From Vicinamibacteraceae bacterium (GTDB lineage Bacteria; Acidobacteriota; Vicinamibacteria; Vicinamibacterales; UBA8438), in NCBI GenBank assembly GCA_012271165.1, contig JAAXGX010000066.1, positions 1 through 40,185 of the forward strand: DNA of 40,185 bases, read 5' to 3'. Both the position numbers and the translations under genes were made by a program. The notes under the pieces were generated by a model that was not told the DNA's origin, ran no database searches, and worked only from the letters and a program-made list of their open reading frames with translations. Positions 7,854-16,148 of this stretch are shown here, piece by piece (position 1 is the stretch's first letter; every line of letters starts with the position of its first letter).

Positions 7854-9299
7854 ATGCCGCTGGCGCCAGGCGTCGGCGCCGCAGAACGGCCCCGACGCCA
7901 GCAGGGTTGGTCGGGCGCCAGGCGGAGCCGCAGCGCGACGATTGGCGGGCTGGTGCTCGTGCTTGCGGCCCCCGCGCTCGCGGCGGCCGGCCAGGAGCCG
8001 GCGCGCGGCGGGGAGCGGCCTGTCGATGCCCGGCTCCTGCAGGCGGCGTATGTCGGCGACGCGGCGGCCGTCCGGGAGGCCCTCGGCGCCGGCGCCGACA
8101 TCGGCGCGACGGACGATTCCGGCTCGACGGCGCTCACCTACGCGGCGCAACGCGGCTTCGCCGGCATCGCCAGGGAGCTGCTGGCGGCGGGTGCGGACGG
8201 CGCCGTCGCCGACATCCTCGGCCTCACGCCGTTGATACATGCAGCCGGCAACGGCCACGGGGAGGTCGTGGAGGTCCTGCTGCGCGGCGCGCCCGGCGCG
8301 CTGCGCAGCGCGGACCGCGGGGGGCGGACGCCGCTGTCACACGCCGCGTTCGCCGGGCATGTCGACGTCGTCGGCGCCCTCCTGGACGCGGGCGCGGCTC
8401 CGGAGGCCCGGGACGGCACCGGCCTGACGGCGCTGGCGCTGGCCGCGGGGCAGGGGCACGCGGAAGTGGTCCGGCGGCTGGTGGCTGCCGGCGCCGACGT
8501 CGACGCCCGGGACCGGGACGGGGTCACGGTCCTGATGGTGACCGCGTCGGCCGACCACCCGGCGGTCGTCGAGGCGCTCGTGGCGGGCGGGGTGGACGTG
8601 AACGCTGCCACATCCACGGGCTCGACGGCGCTGATGGGCGCGGCGTTCGGCGGCGCGCTCGACAGCGTCGGCGTCCTGCTGGCGAGCGGTGCGGACATCG
8701 AGGCCGGCGACAGCGACGGGCGGACGGCCCTCATGGCGGCGGCCCTCAACGGCCACGCCGACGTGGTCGAGGCATTGCTGCGGGGCGGCGCGGCCGCCGC
8801 GCGCGAGGACAACTACGGCGGCTCGGCCGTGACCTACGCCGCCGCGAACGGTCACCTGGAGATCATGGCGGCGCTGGCGCGCGCCGGCGCCGGGGCGGCC
8901 GGCGGCGACGCGCTGGTGCTCGCCGCGCGCGACGGCCACGCCGGCGTCGTCGAGGCGCTGCTGGAGCAGGGGATCGACGTCGATGCGCGCGACGGCGCCG
9001 GCACGAGCGCGCTGATCGCGACCGCCGCGAGCGGCAGCCTCGAGACCATCGGGTTCCTGCTGGCGAACGGGGCGGACGTCAACGCCGCGGACGGCACCGG
9101 CAGAACGCCGCTGATCGAGGCCGCCGCGGCAGGTCACGTCGCCGCGGTGCGCGCCCTGCTGGCGGCGGGGGCCGATCTCGACGCGCGGGACGCGCGCGGT
9201 CGCACCGCGTGGACCTACGCGGCCATGGCGAACCATATCGGCGTGGTACGGTTGTTCCAGGAGCGCGGCCCGCGCCAGCCGCCGCCGGATCCGCGGTAG
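7854..9299 (+). CDS. Secreted ankyrin-repeat protein
   Basis: 481 residues. A basic N-terminus is followed by a hydrophobic signal (TIGGLVLVLAAPALAAAG), then about 13 ankyrin repeats to the end, each near 33 residues with the D..G.TAL..AA..GH..VV..LL..GAD pattern. Repeats 9-10 are slightly short. Ankyrin arrays bind proteins and have no catalysis of their own; export makes this a periplasmic or released binding protein. The ATG at 7854 follows GGAGAGG; an in-frame GTG lies at 7845. Codons from about residue 6 to 32 coincide with a copy of the interspersed hairpin repeat (7868-7950), so part of the pre-signal region is repeat-derived. Confidence 0.85.
   Translation: MPLAPGVGAAERPRRQQGWSGARRSRSATIGGLVLVLAAPALAAAGQEPARGGERPVDARLLQAAYVGDAAAVREALGAGADIGATDDSGSTALTYAAQRGFAGIARELLAAGADGAVADILGLTPLIHAAGNGHGEVVEVLLRGAPGALRSADRGGRTPLSHAAFAGHVDVVGALLDAGAAPEARDGTGLTALALAAGQGHAEVVRRLVAAGADVDARDRDGVTVLMVTASADHPAVVEALVAGGVDVNAATSTGSTALMGAAFGGALDSVGVLLASGADIEAGDSDGRTALMAAALNGHADVVEALLRGGAAAAREDNYGGSAVTYAAANGHLEIMAALARAGAGAAGGDALVLAARDGHAGVVEALLEQGIDVDARDGAGTSALIATAASGSLETIGFLLANGADVNAADGTGRTPLIEAAAAGHVAAVRALLAAGADLDARDARGRTAWTYAAMANHIGVVRLFQERGPRQPPPDPR
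7868..7950 (+). repeat. Interspersed hairpin repeat, copy inside the ankyrin gene
   Basis: Matches nearly the full 84-base unit seen at 40078. A hairpin GGCGTCGG...CCGACGCC with an inner GCCG/CGGC stem and CAGAA loop is followed by GCAGGGTTGGTCGGGCGCC and GCGACGATTGGCGGGCT. Two stem pairs differ from the 40078 copy on both arms (A-T to C-G and T-G to G-C), so pairing is kept. The copy is read through as the N-terminus of the ankyrin protein. Confidence 0.75.
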
Positions 9300-9324
9300 G
9301 AGTCTGCGCCGCAGAACGGGCGCG
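9297..9324 (+). repeat. Interspersed hairpin repeat, partial copy
   Basis: TAGGAGTCTGCGCCGCAGAA and a few more bases match the left arm and loop of the unit at 40078; similarity fades after CGGGCGCGG. As at 40078, the element begins exactly at the TAG stop codon of the preceding gene. Confidence 0.65.
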
Positions 9325-9339
9325 GGCATGGGAGGCTTC

Positions 9340-10488
9340 ATGACTGGTAACTGCACGGGCTCGCGGTGGCGGCTGCTGCCGGCCTGCATCCTGCCGGCGG
9401 TCCTCGCGGGCGCCGCGCTCGACGGCGGCGTCCACGCCCGCGAGGGGAGCACGCTGGGGTTCCTGGTCGTGGACTCGCGGCTGGCGATGCACTACGGGCC
9501 GTTCGAGTCGGACTGTCCCGGGGGGTTCGAGCCGACCGTCGAGGAGAACTTCCTCGCCACGCTCGGCCCCGACGAGCGTGAACGGATTCTCAGGCCCGAG
9601 AACGCCGAGGAGTACGCCAACGCCTGGAAGGGCGAGTTCATCAACGGACCCGGCGGGGAGAACGTCTGCCAGAACCCGAAGGCGTTCCTCGACGATCCCC
9701 GCCACCCGCCCCACCGCGGGGTCCAGAGCCGGGTGGCGTACGGCCTCAATCTCGACGGCACGCCGGACGGCCGCGCCACGCCCCTGACCTGCGAGCATCC
9801 CAAGTTCGAAGGGCTGGACGGCGAGCCCGCGGTCGACAACCAGCTCTATCGCGCCGTCGGGTGCTACAAGAGCCGGCGGGGCACGGCCGAGAGCGAGCAG
9901 GCGGGGGGCGATCTCAATCCGTTCCTGATCGAGATCCGCGACCTGGATGACCCGCGCAACGACGACCGCGTCGAGGTGGGCATCTACTCGCTGGAGATCG
10001 CCGACCTGATCCTCAGGACGCCCGCGGGCGAGCCGCTCCCCGATCAGTCGTTCCGCGTCTCGTCCAACCCGCACTGGCGCAACGAGGTGACCGGCCGCCT
10101 CGTCGACGGCGAGCTGCTGATCGACGACGTCGACAGGCTGTACCTGCGCTACCGGCTGTTCACGTGGGGGGCGTTCGCGGACGCGTACTCGCAGGAGTTC
10201 CGGCGCGTCCGCCTCAGGCTCCGGCTCGGGCCGGACGGCGGGTTGACCGGGCTGCTCGGCGGCTACCGGCCGCTCATGAACATCTCCACCGTCGGGTACT
10301 GCTGCCGGGCCACGGCGTCGACCGCCAACATGGACTGCGCCTCGGAGTACAAGACCTTCGTGCTGATGGCCGACGGCGACCCCGACCCGCGGACCGGGCA
10401 GTGCACCACCATCTCCGCGGCGCACCGGCTCACCGGCATTCCGGCGTTCGTGATTCACGACGACGGCACGGAGGCAGATGGCCGGTAG
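9340..10488 (+). CDS. Secreted cysteine-rich protein of unknown function
   Basis: 382 residues. The signal peptide (LLPACILPAVLAGAALDGGVHA) is followed by GFLVVDSRLAMHYGPFESD and a domain with many cysteines: DCPGG, NVCQN, LTCEHP, VGCYK, YCCRA, MDCASEYK and GQCTT. These probably form disulfides in the periplasm. I do not recognise a named family. It overlaps the DUF1592 cytochrome gene by 11 bases, which suggests joint expression and possibly shared function. The ATG at 9340 has GGAGG four bases upstream; an ATG at 9328 adds four residues. The stop codon lies in a degenerate copy of the hairpin repeat. Confidence 0.75.
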   Translation: MTGNCTGSRWRLLPACILPAVLAGAALDGGVHAREGSTLGFLVVDSRLAMHYGPFESDCPGGFEPTVEENFLATLGPDERERILRPENAEEYANAWKGEFINGPGGENVCQNPKAFLDDPRHPPHRGVQSRVAYGLNLDGTPDGRATPLTCEHPKFEGLDGEPAVDNQLYRAVGCYKSRRGTAESEQAGGDLNPFLIEIRDLDDPRNDDRVEVGIYSLEIADLILRTPAGEPLPDQSFRVSSNPHWRNEVTGRLVDGELLIDDVDRLYLRYRLFTWGAFADAYSQEFRRVRLRLRLGPDGGLTGLLGGYRPLMNISTVGYCCRATASTANMDCASEYKTFVLMADGDPDPRTGQCTTISAAHRLTGIPAFVIHDDGTEADGR

Positions 10489-12193
10489 CAGCCTGCGGCA
10501 TGGAACGGCGCGGACTCCGCCGGGGCGGGCCAGCCTGGCCGCGGGCCGCCGCGTGCGCCGTCTGCTGCGCGCCGTGCCAATCGCGATATTGATGGCGATG
10601 CTGCCGGCTCCGGCCGCCGCGCAGCCCGCCGGCGACGCGGCCACCGCGATGCGACGTCTGACCGAGACGCAGTACCGCAACGCCGTGGCGGACATCTTCG
10701 GCACGGACATCCAGGTGGCCGGCCGCATGGACCCGCTGGTGCGGCCGCCGCACGGCCTGCAGACCTCCAACGTGAGCACGATCGCGGTCTCGCCCGCCGG
10801 TTTCGAGCAGTACGCGCGGATGGCCCGGGCCATCGCGGCGCAGGTGGTCGACGAGGACCATCGCGCGCTGCTGGTCGGCTGCCGGCCGGTCGCGGAGGAC
10901 CGGGCGGACGATGCCTGCGCAAGGGCGTTCTTCGAGCGGGTGGGCCGCCTCCTGTTCCGGCGTCCGCTCGCGCCCCCCGACTTCGAGCGCCAGATCGCGG
11001 CGGCGCGGGAGGGCGCCCGCCTGAGCGGGAGCTTCCACACGGGCCTCGCCCTGTCGCTGGAGACGATGCTCGTGTCGCCGCGCTTCCTGTTCGACGTGGA
11101 CGTCACGGAGCCCGATCCCGCACGCCCCGGCCAGGTGCGCCTGGACGCCTGGTCGAAGGCGGCGCGCCTCAGCTTCTTCCTGTGGGACACGACGCCCGAC
11201 ACGCTGCTGCTGGCGGCCGCCGCGCGCGGCGAGCTGCACGACGCCGAGGGGCTGGCGCGCCAGGTGGACCGCCTGCTGGCGTCCCCCCGCCTGGAGGCGT
11301 CCGTGCGGACGTTCTTCGCCGACATGCTCGGCTTCGAGCGCATCGCGGATCTGGCGAAGGACGCGGTCCTCTATCCGCAGTTCGTGCGCGAGGTCAAGGC
11401 CGACATGCCGGAGCAGACGCTCCGCACCATCGTCGAGCTGCTCGTCCGCGAGAACCGCGACTACCGGGAGCTGTTCACGTCGCGGACCACGTTCATGACG
11501 CGGGCCCTCGGTCAGGTCTACGGACTGCCCGTCAGACCGGGCAGCGACCCCTGGGTGCGCTACGAGCTGCCGGCCGACGGGGGGCGCGCCGGGCTGCTGA
11601 CCCAGGTGAGCTTCCTGGCCGCGTTCTCCCACGACGGCCGCAGCTCGCCGACGCTGCGCGGCCAGGCGCTGCGGGAGCTGCTCCTGTGCCAGGCGGTGCC
11701 GGACCCGCCGGCGGACGTGGACTTCTCGCTGCTCGAGGACACGGAGAACGTCGAGCTGCGCACGGCGCGCGACCGGCTCGCGGTGCATCGCAGCAATCCG
11801 GTGTGCGCGGGCTGCCACCGCATCACCGATCCCATCGGGCTGACGCTGGAGAACTTCGACGGCGTCGGTGCGTGGCGCACGACCGAGAACGGGGCGCCCA
11901 TCGACGTCCGCGGCGAGCTCGACGGCACGGAGGTCTCCGGGCCGGTGGCGTTGGGGGCCGCCGTGAGCCGGCATCCGGCGGTGCCGCGGTGCCTCGCCCG
12001 GCGCATCGCGGAGTACGCGCTGCGGCGCTCGCTCACGCCCCGCGACCTGTCGTGGGCGGCGGAGATGGCGTCCCGGTTCGCGGAGGAGGGCTACCGGCTC
12101 CCGGCGCTGCTGGGCGCTGTCGCCACGAGTCCCGCCTTCCTCGCGGCGTCGCCGGTGAACGGCAACCGAACGGATGAGGAGGTCTCACGATGA
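10478..12193 (+). CDS. DUF1592-class c-type cytochrome (DUF1587/1595/1592/1588/1585)
   Basis: 571 residues. After a long basic N-terminus and hydrophobic signal (AVPIAILMAMLPAPAAAQ), the modular domains of planctomycete-type cytochrome proteins follow: RLTETQYRNAVADIFG (DUF1587), FFERVGRLLFRRPL (DUF1595), RLSFFLWDTTPDTLLLAAA (DUF1592), GLLTQVSFLAAFSHDGRSSP (DUF1588), then VCAGCHRITDPIGL with a haem-binding CXXCH at 443-447, and YRLPALLGAVATSPAFL (DUF1585). It probably moves electrons in the periplasm; the substrate is unknown. Its partner DUF1552 gene starts inside its stop codon (ATGA). The ATG at 10478 has GGAG nearby, and the first 20 residues overlap repeat-like DNA, so the true start may lie further in. 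Confidence 0.85.
   Translation: MAGSSLRHGTARTPPGRASLAAGRRVRRLLRAVPIAILMAMLPAPAAAQPAGDAATAMRRLTETQYRNAVADIFGTDIQVAGRMDPLVRPPHGLQTSNVSTIAVSPAGFEQYARMARAIAAQVVDEDHRALLVGCRPVAEDRADDACARAFFERVGRLLFRRPLAPPDFERQIAAAREGARLSGSFHTGLALSLETMLVSPRFLFDVDVTEPDPARPGQVRLDAWSKAARLSFFLWDTTPDTLLLAAAARGELHDAEGLARQVDRLLASPRLEASVRTFFADMLGFERIADLAKDAVLYPQFVREVKADMPEQTLRTIVELLVRENRDYRELFTSRTTFMTRALGQVYGLPVRPGSDPWVRYELPADGGRAGLLTQVSFLAAFSHDGRSSPTLRGQALRELLLCQAVPDPPADVDFSLLEDTENVELRTARDRLAVHRSNPVCAGCHRITDPIGLTLENFDGVGAWRTTENGAPIDVRGELDGTEVSGPVALGAAVSRHPAVPRCLARRIAEYALRRSLTPRDLSWAAEMASRFAEEGYRLPALLGAVATSPAFLAASPVNGNRTDEEVSR
10486..10516 (+). repeat. Interspersed hairpin repeat, degenerate copy
   Basis: TAG followed by CAGCCTGCGGCATG and then GAACGGCGCGGACTCC, the last 16 bases identical to the right arm of the unit at 40078. 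The left arm has decayed, so the hairpin is weak. It too begins at a TAG stop codon (10486-10488). Confidence 0.55.
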
Positions 12194-13530
12194 AGTCAGG
12201 GATCAGCCGGCGCACCGTCCTGCGCGGCATCTGCCAGGGAGCCACCGTCGCCGTGTCGCTGCCCTACCTCGATTGCTTCCTGAACGGCAACGGGACGGCG
12301 CTGGCCGCGGGCGCCCCGCTCCCGGTGCGCTTCGGCACCTGGTTCTGGGGCCTGGGCGTGACGCCCGGCCGCTTTCATCCCACGCGGCCCGGTCCGGACT
12401 ACGACATCCTGCCCGAGACGGAGCCGATGGCGCCGTACAAGGACAAGGTCACCATTTTCGGCGGCTTCGACTGCCTGACGGACGGCAAGCCCAACTTCCC
12501 GCACGCGACCGGCGGGCCGTGCTTCCGCACGGGGGTGGCGCCGAGCGTCGGCGGCACGCTCCCGGCGCCGTCGTTCGACAGCATCATCGCGGCGCACATC
12601 GGCGGCGGCACGCGGTTCCGCACGCTCGACGTGTCGGCCATCGGCGACCGCACGAACACGTTGAGCGGCCAGGGCGCGGGGCAGATGAACCCGGTCGAGA
12701 CGTCCGCGGCGCGCTTCTACCAGCGCGTCTTCGGCGAGGGCTTCGTGGATCCCAACGCCGCCGCCTTCACGCCCGATCCGGTCACCATGGCGCGCCGCAG
12801 CGTGCTGTCGGTGGTCACCGAGCAGCGGCGGGCGCTCGAGCGGCAGCTCGGCGCGGCGGATCGGGCGCGTCTCGATCAGTACTTCACCGGCGTCCGGCAG
12901 GTGGAGAGCCAGCTCGCCCTGCAGCTCCAGAAGCCGCAGCCGCTGGTCGCGTGCCAGCCGCCGTCCGCGCCCGCGGGCGAGCGGGAGGTGGCCAACGTGC
13001 TGGAGGACGTCAGCGCGAACCACGAGGTCATGGCGCGGCTGCTCGCCATGGCGCTGGCCTGCAACCAGACGAAGGTGTTCAATGTGAGCTTCAACAACGG
13101 CGCCTCGTCGCTGACGCGCCGCGGCAGCGCGACCTCGCACCACCAGTTGACGCACGACGAGCCGATCGACGCCGCCCTCGGCTACCAGCCCGAGTCCACG
13201 CGGTTCGTCGCCGACGTCATGCAGGCGTGGGGCACGTTCCTGGGCATTCTGGACGGCATGCCGGAAGGCGACGGCACCCTTCTCGATCGCATGCTCGTCG
13301 TGGCGCACTCGGAGACCGAGCTGGCGAAGGACCACAACATCGACAACCTGCCGGTCATGTTCGCCGGGCGCGCGGGCGGGCGCGTGCGCTCGGGGCTGAG
13401 CGTCATCGGGAAGTCCGACCCCGTGTCGCGCATCGCCCTGACCGCGATGCAGGTGATGGAGGTCCCCATCGACACCTTCGGCGCCGGCTCGATGGAGACC
13501 CGCCAGCCCGTCGGCGAGGTCGTCATCTAG
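12190..13530 (+). CDS. DUF1552 protein, Tat-exported
   Basis: 446 residues. SRRTVLRGICQGATVAVSLPYL is shortened here to SRRTVLRG (residues 6-13) plus a hydrophobic run: a twin-arginine signal. The body matches DUF1552: GTWFWGLGVTPGRF, NFPHATGGPCF, PSFDSIIAAHIGG, HHQLTHDE and MLVVAHSETELAKDHNIDNLP. The family is related to sulfatase/alkaline-phosphatase-fold DUF1501 proteins and almost always accompanies a DUF1592-class cytochrome, as here. Its activity is undetermined. Translation is coupled through the ATGA overlap at 12190-12193. Stable hairpins after the stop probably end the operon. Confidence 0.88.
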   Translation: MKSGISRRTVLRGICQGATVAVSLPYLDCFLNGNGTALAAGAPLPVRFGTWFWGLGVTPGRFHPTRPGPDYDILPETEPMAPYKDKVTIFGGFDCLTDGKPNFPHATGGPCFRTGVAPSVGGTLPAPSFDSIIAAHIGGGTRFRTLDVSAIGDRTNTLSGQGAGQMNPVETSAARFYQRVFGEGFVDPNAAAFTPDPVTMARRSVLSVVTEQRRALERQLGAADRARLDQYFTGVRQVESQLALQLQKPQPLVACQPPSAPAGEREVANVLEDVSANHEVMARLLAMALACNQTKVFNVSFNNGASSLTRRGSATSHHQLTHDEPIDAALGYQPESTRFVADVMQAWGTFLGILDGMPEGDGTLLDRMLVVAHSETELAKDHNIDNLPVMFAGRAGGRVRSGLSVIGKSDPVSRIALTAMQVMEVPIDTFGAGSMETRQPVGEVVI

Positions 13531-13538
13531 CTTCAGAC

Positions 13539-13590
13539 GGGGCTGCGCCCCGAACCCCCGGCGTCCGCTTGCGGGGGCCCCGCAGCCCCG
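13539..13590. repeat. Two-copy intergenic hairpin element, copy A; probable terminator
   Basis: GGGGCTGCG at the left pairs with CGCAGCCCC at the right. Inside, CCCCCG pairs with CGGGGG around GCGTCCGCTTG. The first 38 bases match the element at 18288 at 35 positions. Its place just after the DUF1552 stop suggests transcription termination, though there is no T-run. Confidence 0.65.
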
Positions 13591-13629
13591 CGCCGCTCCC
13601 GCCGAGGCGCGCCGTGCGCGCCTTGCGGG

Positions 13630-13655
13630 CTCGTTCTACGACGCAGACCGCCGGC
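13630..13655 (-). repeat. Possible inverted remnant of the interspersed hairpin repeat
   Basis: CTCGTTCTACGACGCAGACC resembles the reverse complement of the repeat's left arm (CCGTTCTACGGCGCAGACTCC). It lies in the 157-base gap before the gene at 13688. The similarity is short and imperfect. Confidence 0.3.
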
Positions 13656-13687
13656 CGGGGCGTCGGGCCGGCGGGGGAGGCATGGCG

Positions 13688-14500
13688 ATGCGTGCTGGAC
13701 GTTACGTGATCGCGCTGGCGGCGCTCGGCGCCGGCTGGGCGGCGCCCGCGGGCGCCCAGGAAGCCGTGCTGCCGGCGACGCCGCCCGAGATCACGTTCGG
13801 CAGCACGCCCCTCGGGCCGGTCTTCGCCGATGCCGAGGGCTACACGCTGTACGTGACGGGCCGCGATGCGGAGCCCGGCGTGTCGACCTGCCTCGGGCCC
13901 TGCACGTCGGTGTGGCTACCCGTGCGGGCGTCCGCGGAGGCAGAGCCGCTCGGCGACTGGTCGCTGGTCGCGCGCGGCGACGGTGCGCCGCAGTGGGCGT
14001 ACCGCGGACGGCCGCTCTACCGCTACCGGCACGAGGAGGAGAAGGACTGGGCCATCGGCCAGGGCAACGTCTGGCAGATTGCCACCGTCGATCCGTTCCC
14101 GGTACGCGGCGGACGCCGCCGCTCGTACCTGCGGGGCGGCGCACGGCAGACGCGGTTCGACGTCGACGGAGCACCGCCCGGCGTCGTGGCCGAGACGACG
14201 CCCCTCGGGCTCGCGCTGGCCGACGCGCAGGGCAGGACGCTGTACGCCGCGCCGGCCGCCTGCCAGCCGGCCTGCGCGGGCATCTGGACGCCGCTGCGGG
14301 CGCCCGCCGCGGCGGTGCCGTTCGGCGACTGGTCGGTCGCGCCGCACGTGGACGGCGTGGCGCAGTGGGTGTACCGGGGCCAGCCGCTGTACGGCTGCAC
14401 GCGGGACACGAGGCCGGGCGAGGCGGCCTGTGTGGCCGACGGCGGCCGGATTGTCGAGGTCCCGACCGCGCTGATCGCGCGGGACGGCAGCGGCGGCTGA
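13688..14500 (+). CDS. Secreted Yx(FWY)xxD repeat protein
   Basis: 270 residues. After the signal peptide (VIALAALGAGWAAPAGAQE) come two copies of the secreted repeat often annotated as 'lipoprotein with Yx(FWY)xxD motif'. Copy one has GPVFADAEGYTLYVTGRD, CLGPCTSVW, LPV and WAYRGRPLYRY; copy two has LALADAQGRTLYAAPAA, CQPACAGIWTPL and WVYRGQPLYGC. The second has lost the Asp of the motif. The CxxxC pair in each repeat (CLGPC, CQPAC) may bind a metal or haem or form a disulfide; this is inference. The ATG at 13688 is chosen because GGAGG lies 7 bases upstream; the ATG at 13682 is only one base from it. Confidence 0.82.
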   Translation: MRAGRYVIALAALGAGWAAPAGAQEAVLPATPPEITFGSTPLGPVFADAEGYTLYVTGRDAEPGVSTCLGPCTSVWLPVRASAEAEPLGDWSLVARGDGAPQWAYRGRPLYRYRHEEEKDWAIGQGNVWQIATVDPFPVRGGRRRSYLRGGARQTRFDVDGAPPGVVAETTPLGLALADAQGRTLYAAPAACQPACAGIWTPLRAPAAAVPFGDWSVAPHVDGVAQWVYRGQPLYGCTRDTRPGEAACVADGGRIVEVPTALIARDGSGG

Positions 14501-14507
14501 CCGCCGC
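14490..14507. terminator. Hairpin between convergent genes
   Basis: GCGGCGG and CCGCCGC form a perfect 7-base stem around CTGA, so the TGA stop of the upstream gene is in the loop. The convergent msrQ gene ends at 14529. There is no T-run; it could end transcription from both sides. Confidence 0.4.
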
Positions 14508-14528
14508 GCGGCCCTGCAGCGCCCCAGC

Positions 14529-15146
14529 CTATGGCACGGCGCCGGACCTGGCGGCGTGCGGCAGGCGTCCGGTGCGGCGCACCATCGCCACGTACAACCG
14601 GAATCCCAGCAGCAGCGCCAGCAGCGCCGCGTAGACGAGCGGCGGGCGCAGATCCGCCTTGACGAGCCACAGGTAGTGGACGACGCCGGCGCAGGCGCTG
14701 ACGTACACCAGCCGGTGCAGCGCCTGCCAGCGCCGGCCGCCGAGCCGCCGCACCATGGCCTGCGTGGAGGTCAGCGCCAGCGGAATCATCAGGACGAAGC
14801 CCGTGAAGCCGGCGGTCACGAAGCGCCGGTCCGTCAGGTCCTCCAGCATCGAGCCGAACGCGAAGAAGTGGTCGAGCACCACGTAGGTCAGCAGGTGCAG
14901 GCTGCCGTAGAAGAAGGCGAAGAGGCCCAGCATCCGGCGCAGCCGGATGACGGCGTTCCAGCCGGTCAGCCGCCGTAGCGGCGTGATGGCGAGCGTGACG
15001 AGCAGCAGCCGCAGCGTCCAGTCGCCCGTGCGGTGGGTGACGAACTCGATCGGGTTGGCGGTCAGCCCGTCCGTGAATCCGCGCCAGACGAGCAACCCCA
15101 GCGGGACGAGGCAGGCCGCGAAGACGAGGGACTTCAGCAGCCGCAT
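14529..15146 (-). CDS. msrQ: Protein-methionine-sulfoxide reductase haem-binding subunit MsrQ
   Basis: 205 residues with about six membrane segments. RPLKS-like start MRLLKSLVFAACLVPLGLL, TGDWTLRLLLVTLAITPLRR, then FAFFYGSLHLLTYVVLDH and HRLVYVSACAGVVHYLWLV match MsrQ (YedZ) with its haem-ligand histidines. It takes electrons from the respiratory chain and passes them to periplasmic MsrP, which repairs oxidised methionines in envelope proteins. It is the last gene of a four-gene minus-strand operon, 33 bases after msrP. Confidence 0.93.
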   Translation of the reverse strand: MRLLKSLVFAACLVPLGLLVWRGFTDGLTANPIEFVTHRTGDWTLRLLLVTLAITPLRRLTGWNAVIRLRRMLGLFAFFYGSLHLLTYVVLDHFFAFGSMLEDLTDRRFVTAGFTGFVLMIPLALTSTQAMVRRLGGRRWQALHRLVYVSACAGVVHYLWLVKADLRPPLVYAALLALLLGFRLYVAMVRRTGRLPHAARSGAVP

Positions 15147-15179
15147 GGGATGCCGGGGCCGGGCAGCCTGCCCGGCCTC

Positions 15180-16136
15180 CTAGTAGTTGCGCCGCAGGTC
15201 CATGCCGGTGTAGAGGCGCGCCACCTGGTCGGCGTACCCGTTGAACATGCGGGTCTCCTGGCGGAAGAAGCGGCCGATGCGGCGCTCGTTCTTCTGGCTC
15301 CAGCGCGGGTGGTCGACGTGCGGGTTGACGTTCGCCCAGAAGCCGTACTCGCTGGGGGCCGACACGTTCCACGACGTGCGCGGCCGGTTCTCGACGAACT
15401 GGATCCTGACGATCGACTTGATGCTCTTGAAGCCGTACTTCCAGGGCACGACGAGGCGCAGCGGCGCGCCGTTCTGGTTCAGCAGCGTCTTGCCGTAGAG
15501 GCCGACGGCGAGGATGGTCAGCGGATGCAGCGCCTCGTCCATCCGCAGCGCCTCGACGTACGGCCACTGCAGGATTGGCCGCCGCTGTCCGGGCATCTCG
15601 CTGGGCCGGAACAGCGTCTCGAAGCGGACGAAGCGCGCCCGCGACGTCGGCTCGAAGCGCCGGATGAGGTCGCCGAGCGGAAAGCCGACCCACGGCACGA
15701 CCATGGACCACGCCTCGACGCAGCGCAGCCGGTAGACGCGCTCCTCGAGCGCATGCGGCCCGAGGATGTCCTCGAGCGCGTAGTCCGCGTCGGGCGCCCC
15801 GATGTGCCCCTCGACGCGAACCGTCCAGGGCTTCGTCCGAAGCTGCCCGGCGTGGCGCGCGGGATCCTCCTTCTCGGTGCCGAACTCGTAGAAGTTGTTG
15901 TAGCTCGTGATGTCGCGGAACGAGTTCCACCTCTCGTCGGTGCTGAACGGGCTGGGCGCGATGGGCGCCAGCGGCTCCTGCGCGGCCGCGGCGCGCAGCG
16001 GGCGGTCCGGCAGGGCGGCGGCTGCCGCCGCGAGCGCCGCGCCCGAGGCCGCCTTCAGGAAGTCGCGCCGCCGCAGATAGTCCCGCTCGTCCGTGATCTC
16101 GGACGAGCGCACGGCCGGCGTCCGCTTGATGAGCAT
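15180..16136 (-). CDS. msrP: Protein-methionine-sulfoxide reductase catalytic subunit MsrP
   Basis: 318 residues. A twin-arginine signal ([14 protein letters not shown], residues 22-35) is followed by the sulfite-oxidase-fold molybdopterin domain: [20 protein letters not shown] with the Mo-ligand Cys 139, [29 protein letters not shown] and [13 protein letters not shown]. By family it reduces methionine sulfoxide in periplasmic proteins with electrons from MsrQ. GAGGG lies about 8 bases before the ATG. The upstream secreted-family gene ends only 12 bases away, a strong hint of co-expression; that protein is a possible client. Confidence 0.95.
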   Translation of the reverse strand: MLIKRTPAVRSSEITDERDYLRRRDFLKAASGAALAAAAAALPDRPLRAAAAQEPLAPIAPSPFSTDERWNSFRDITSYNNFYEFGTEKEDPARHAGQLRTKPWTVRVEGHIGAPDADYALEDILGPHALEERVYRLRCVEAWSMVVPWVGFPLGDLIRRFEPTSRARFVRFETLFRPSEMPGQRRPILQWPYVEALRMDEALHPLTILAVGLYGKTLLNQNGAPLRLVVPWKYGFKSIKSIVRIQFVENRPRTSWNVSAPSEYGFWANVNPHVDHPRWSQKNERRIGRFFRQETRMFNGYADQVARLYTGMDLRRNY

Positions 16137-16148
16137 GGTGTCAACCCT

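Noticed and set aside
8040-9299. DNA-level tandem repeat array in the ankyrin gene
   Set aside because: The roughly 99-base periodicity reflects the protein's ankyrin repeats; the copies have diverged at DNA level and are explained by the coding sequence.
14023-15930. A 635-residue minus-strand frame over msrQ and msrP
   Set aside because: It is out of frame with both recognised proteins and is rich in Arg and Ala without motifs.
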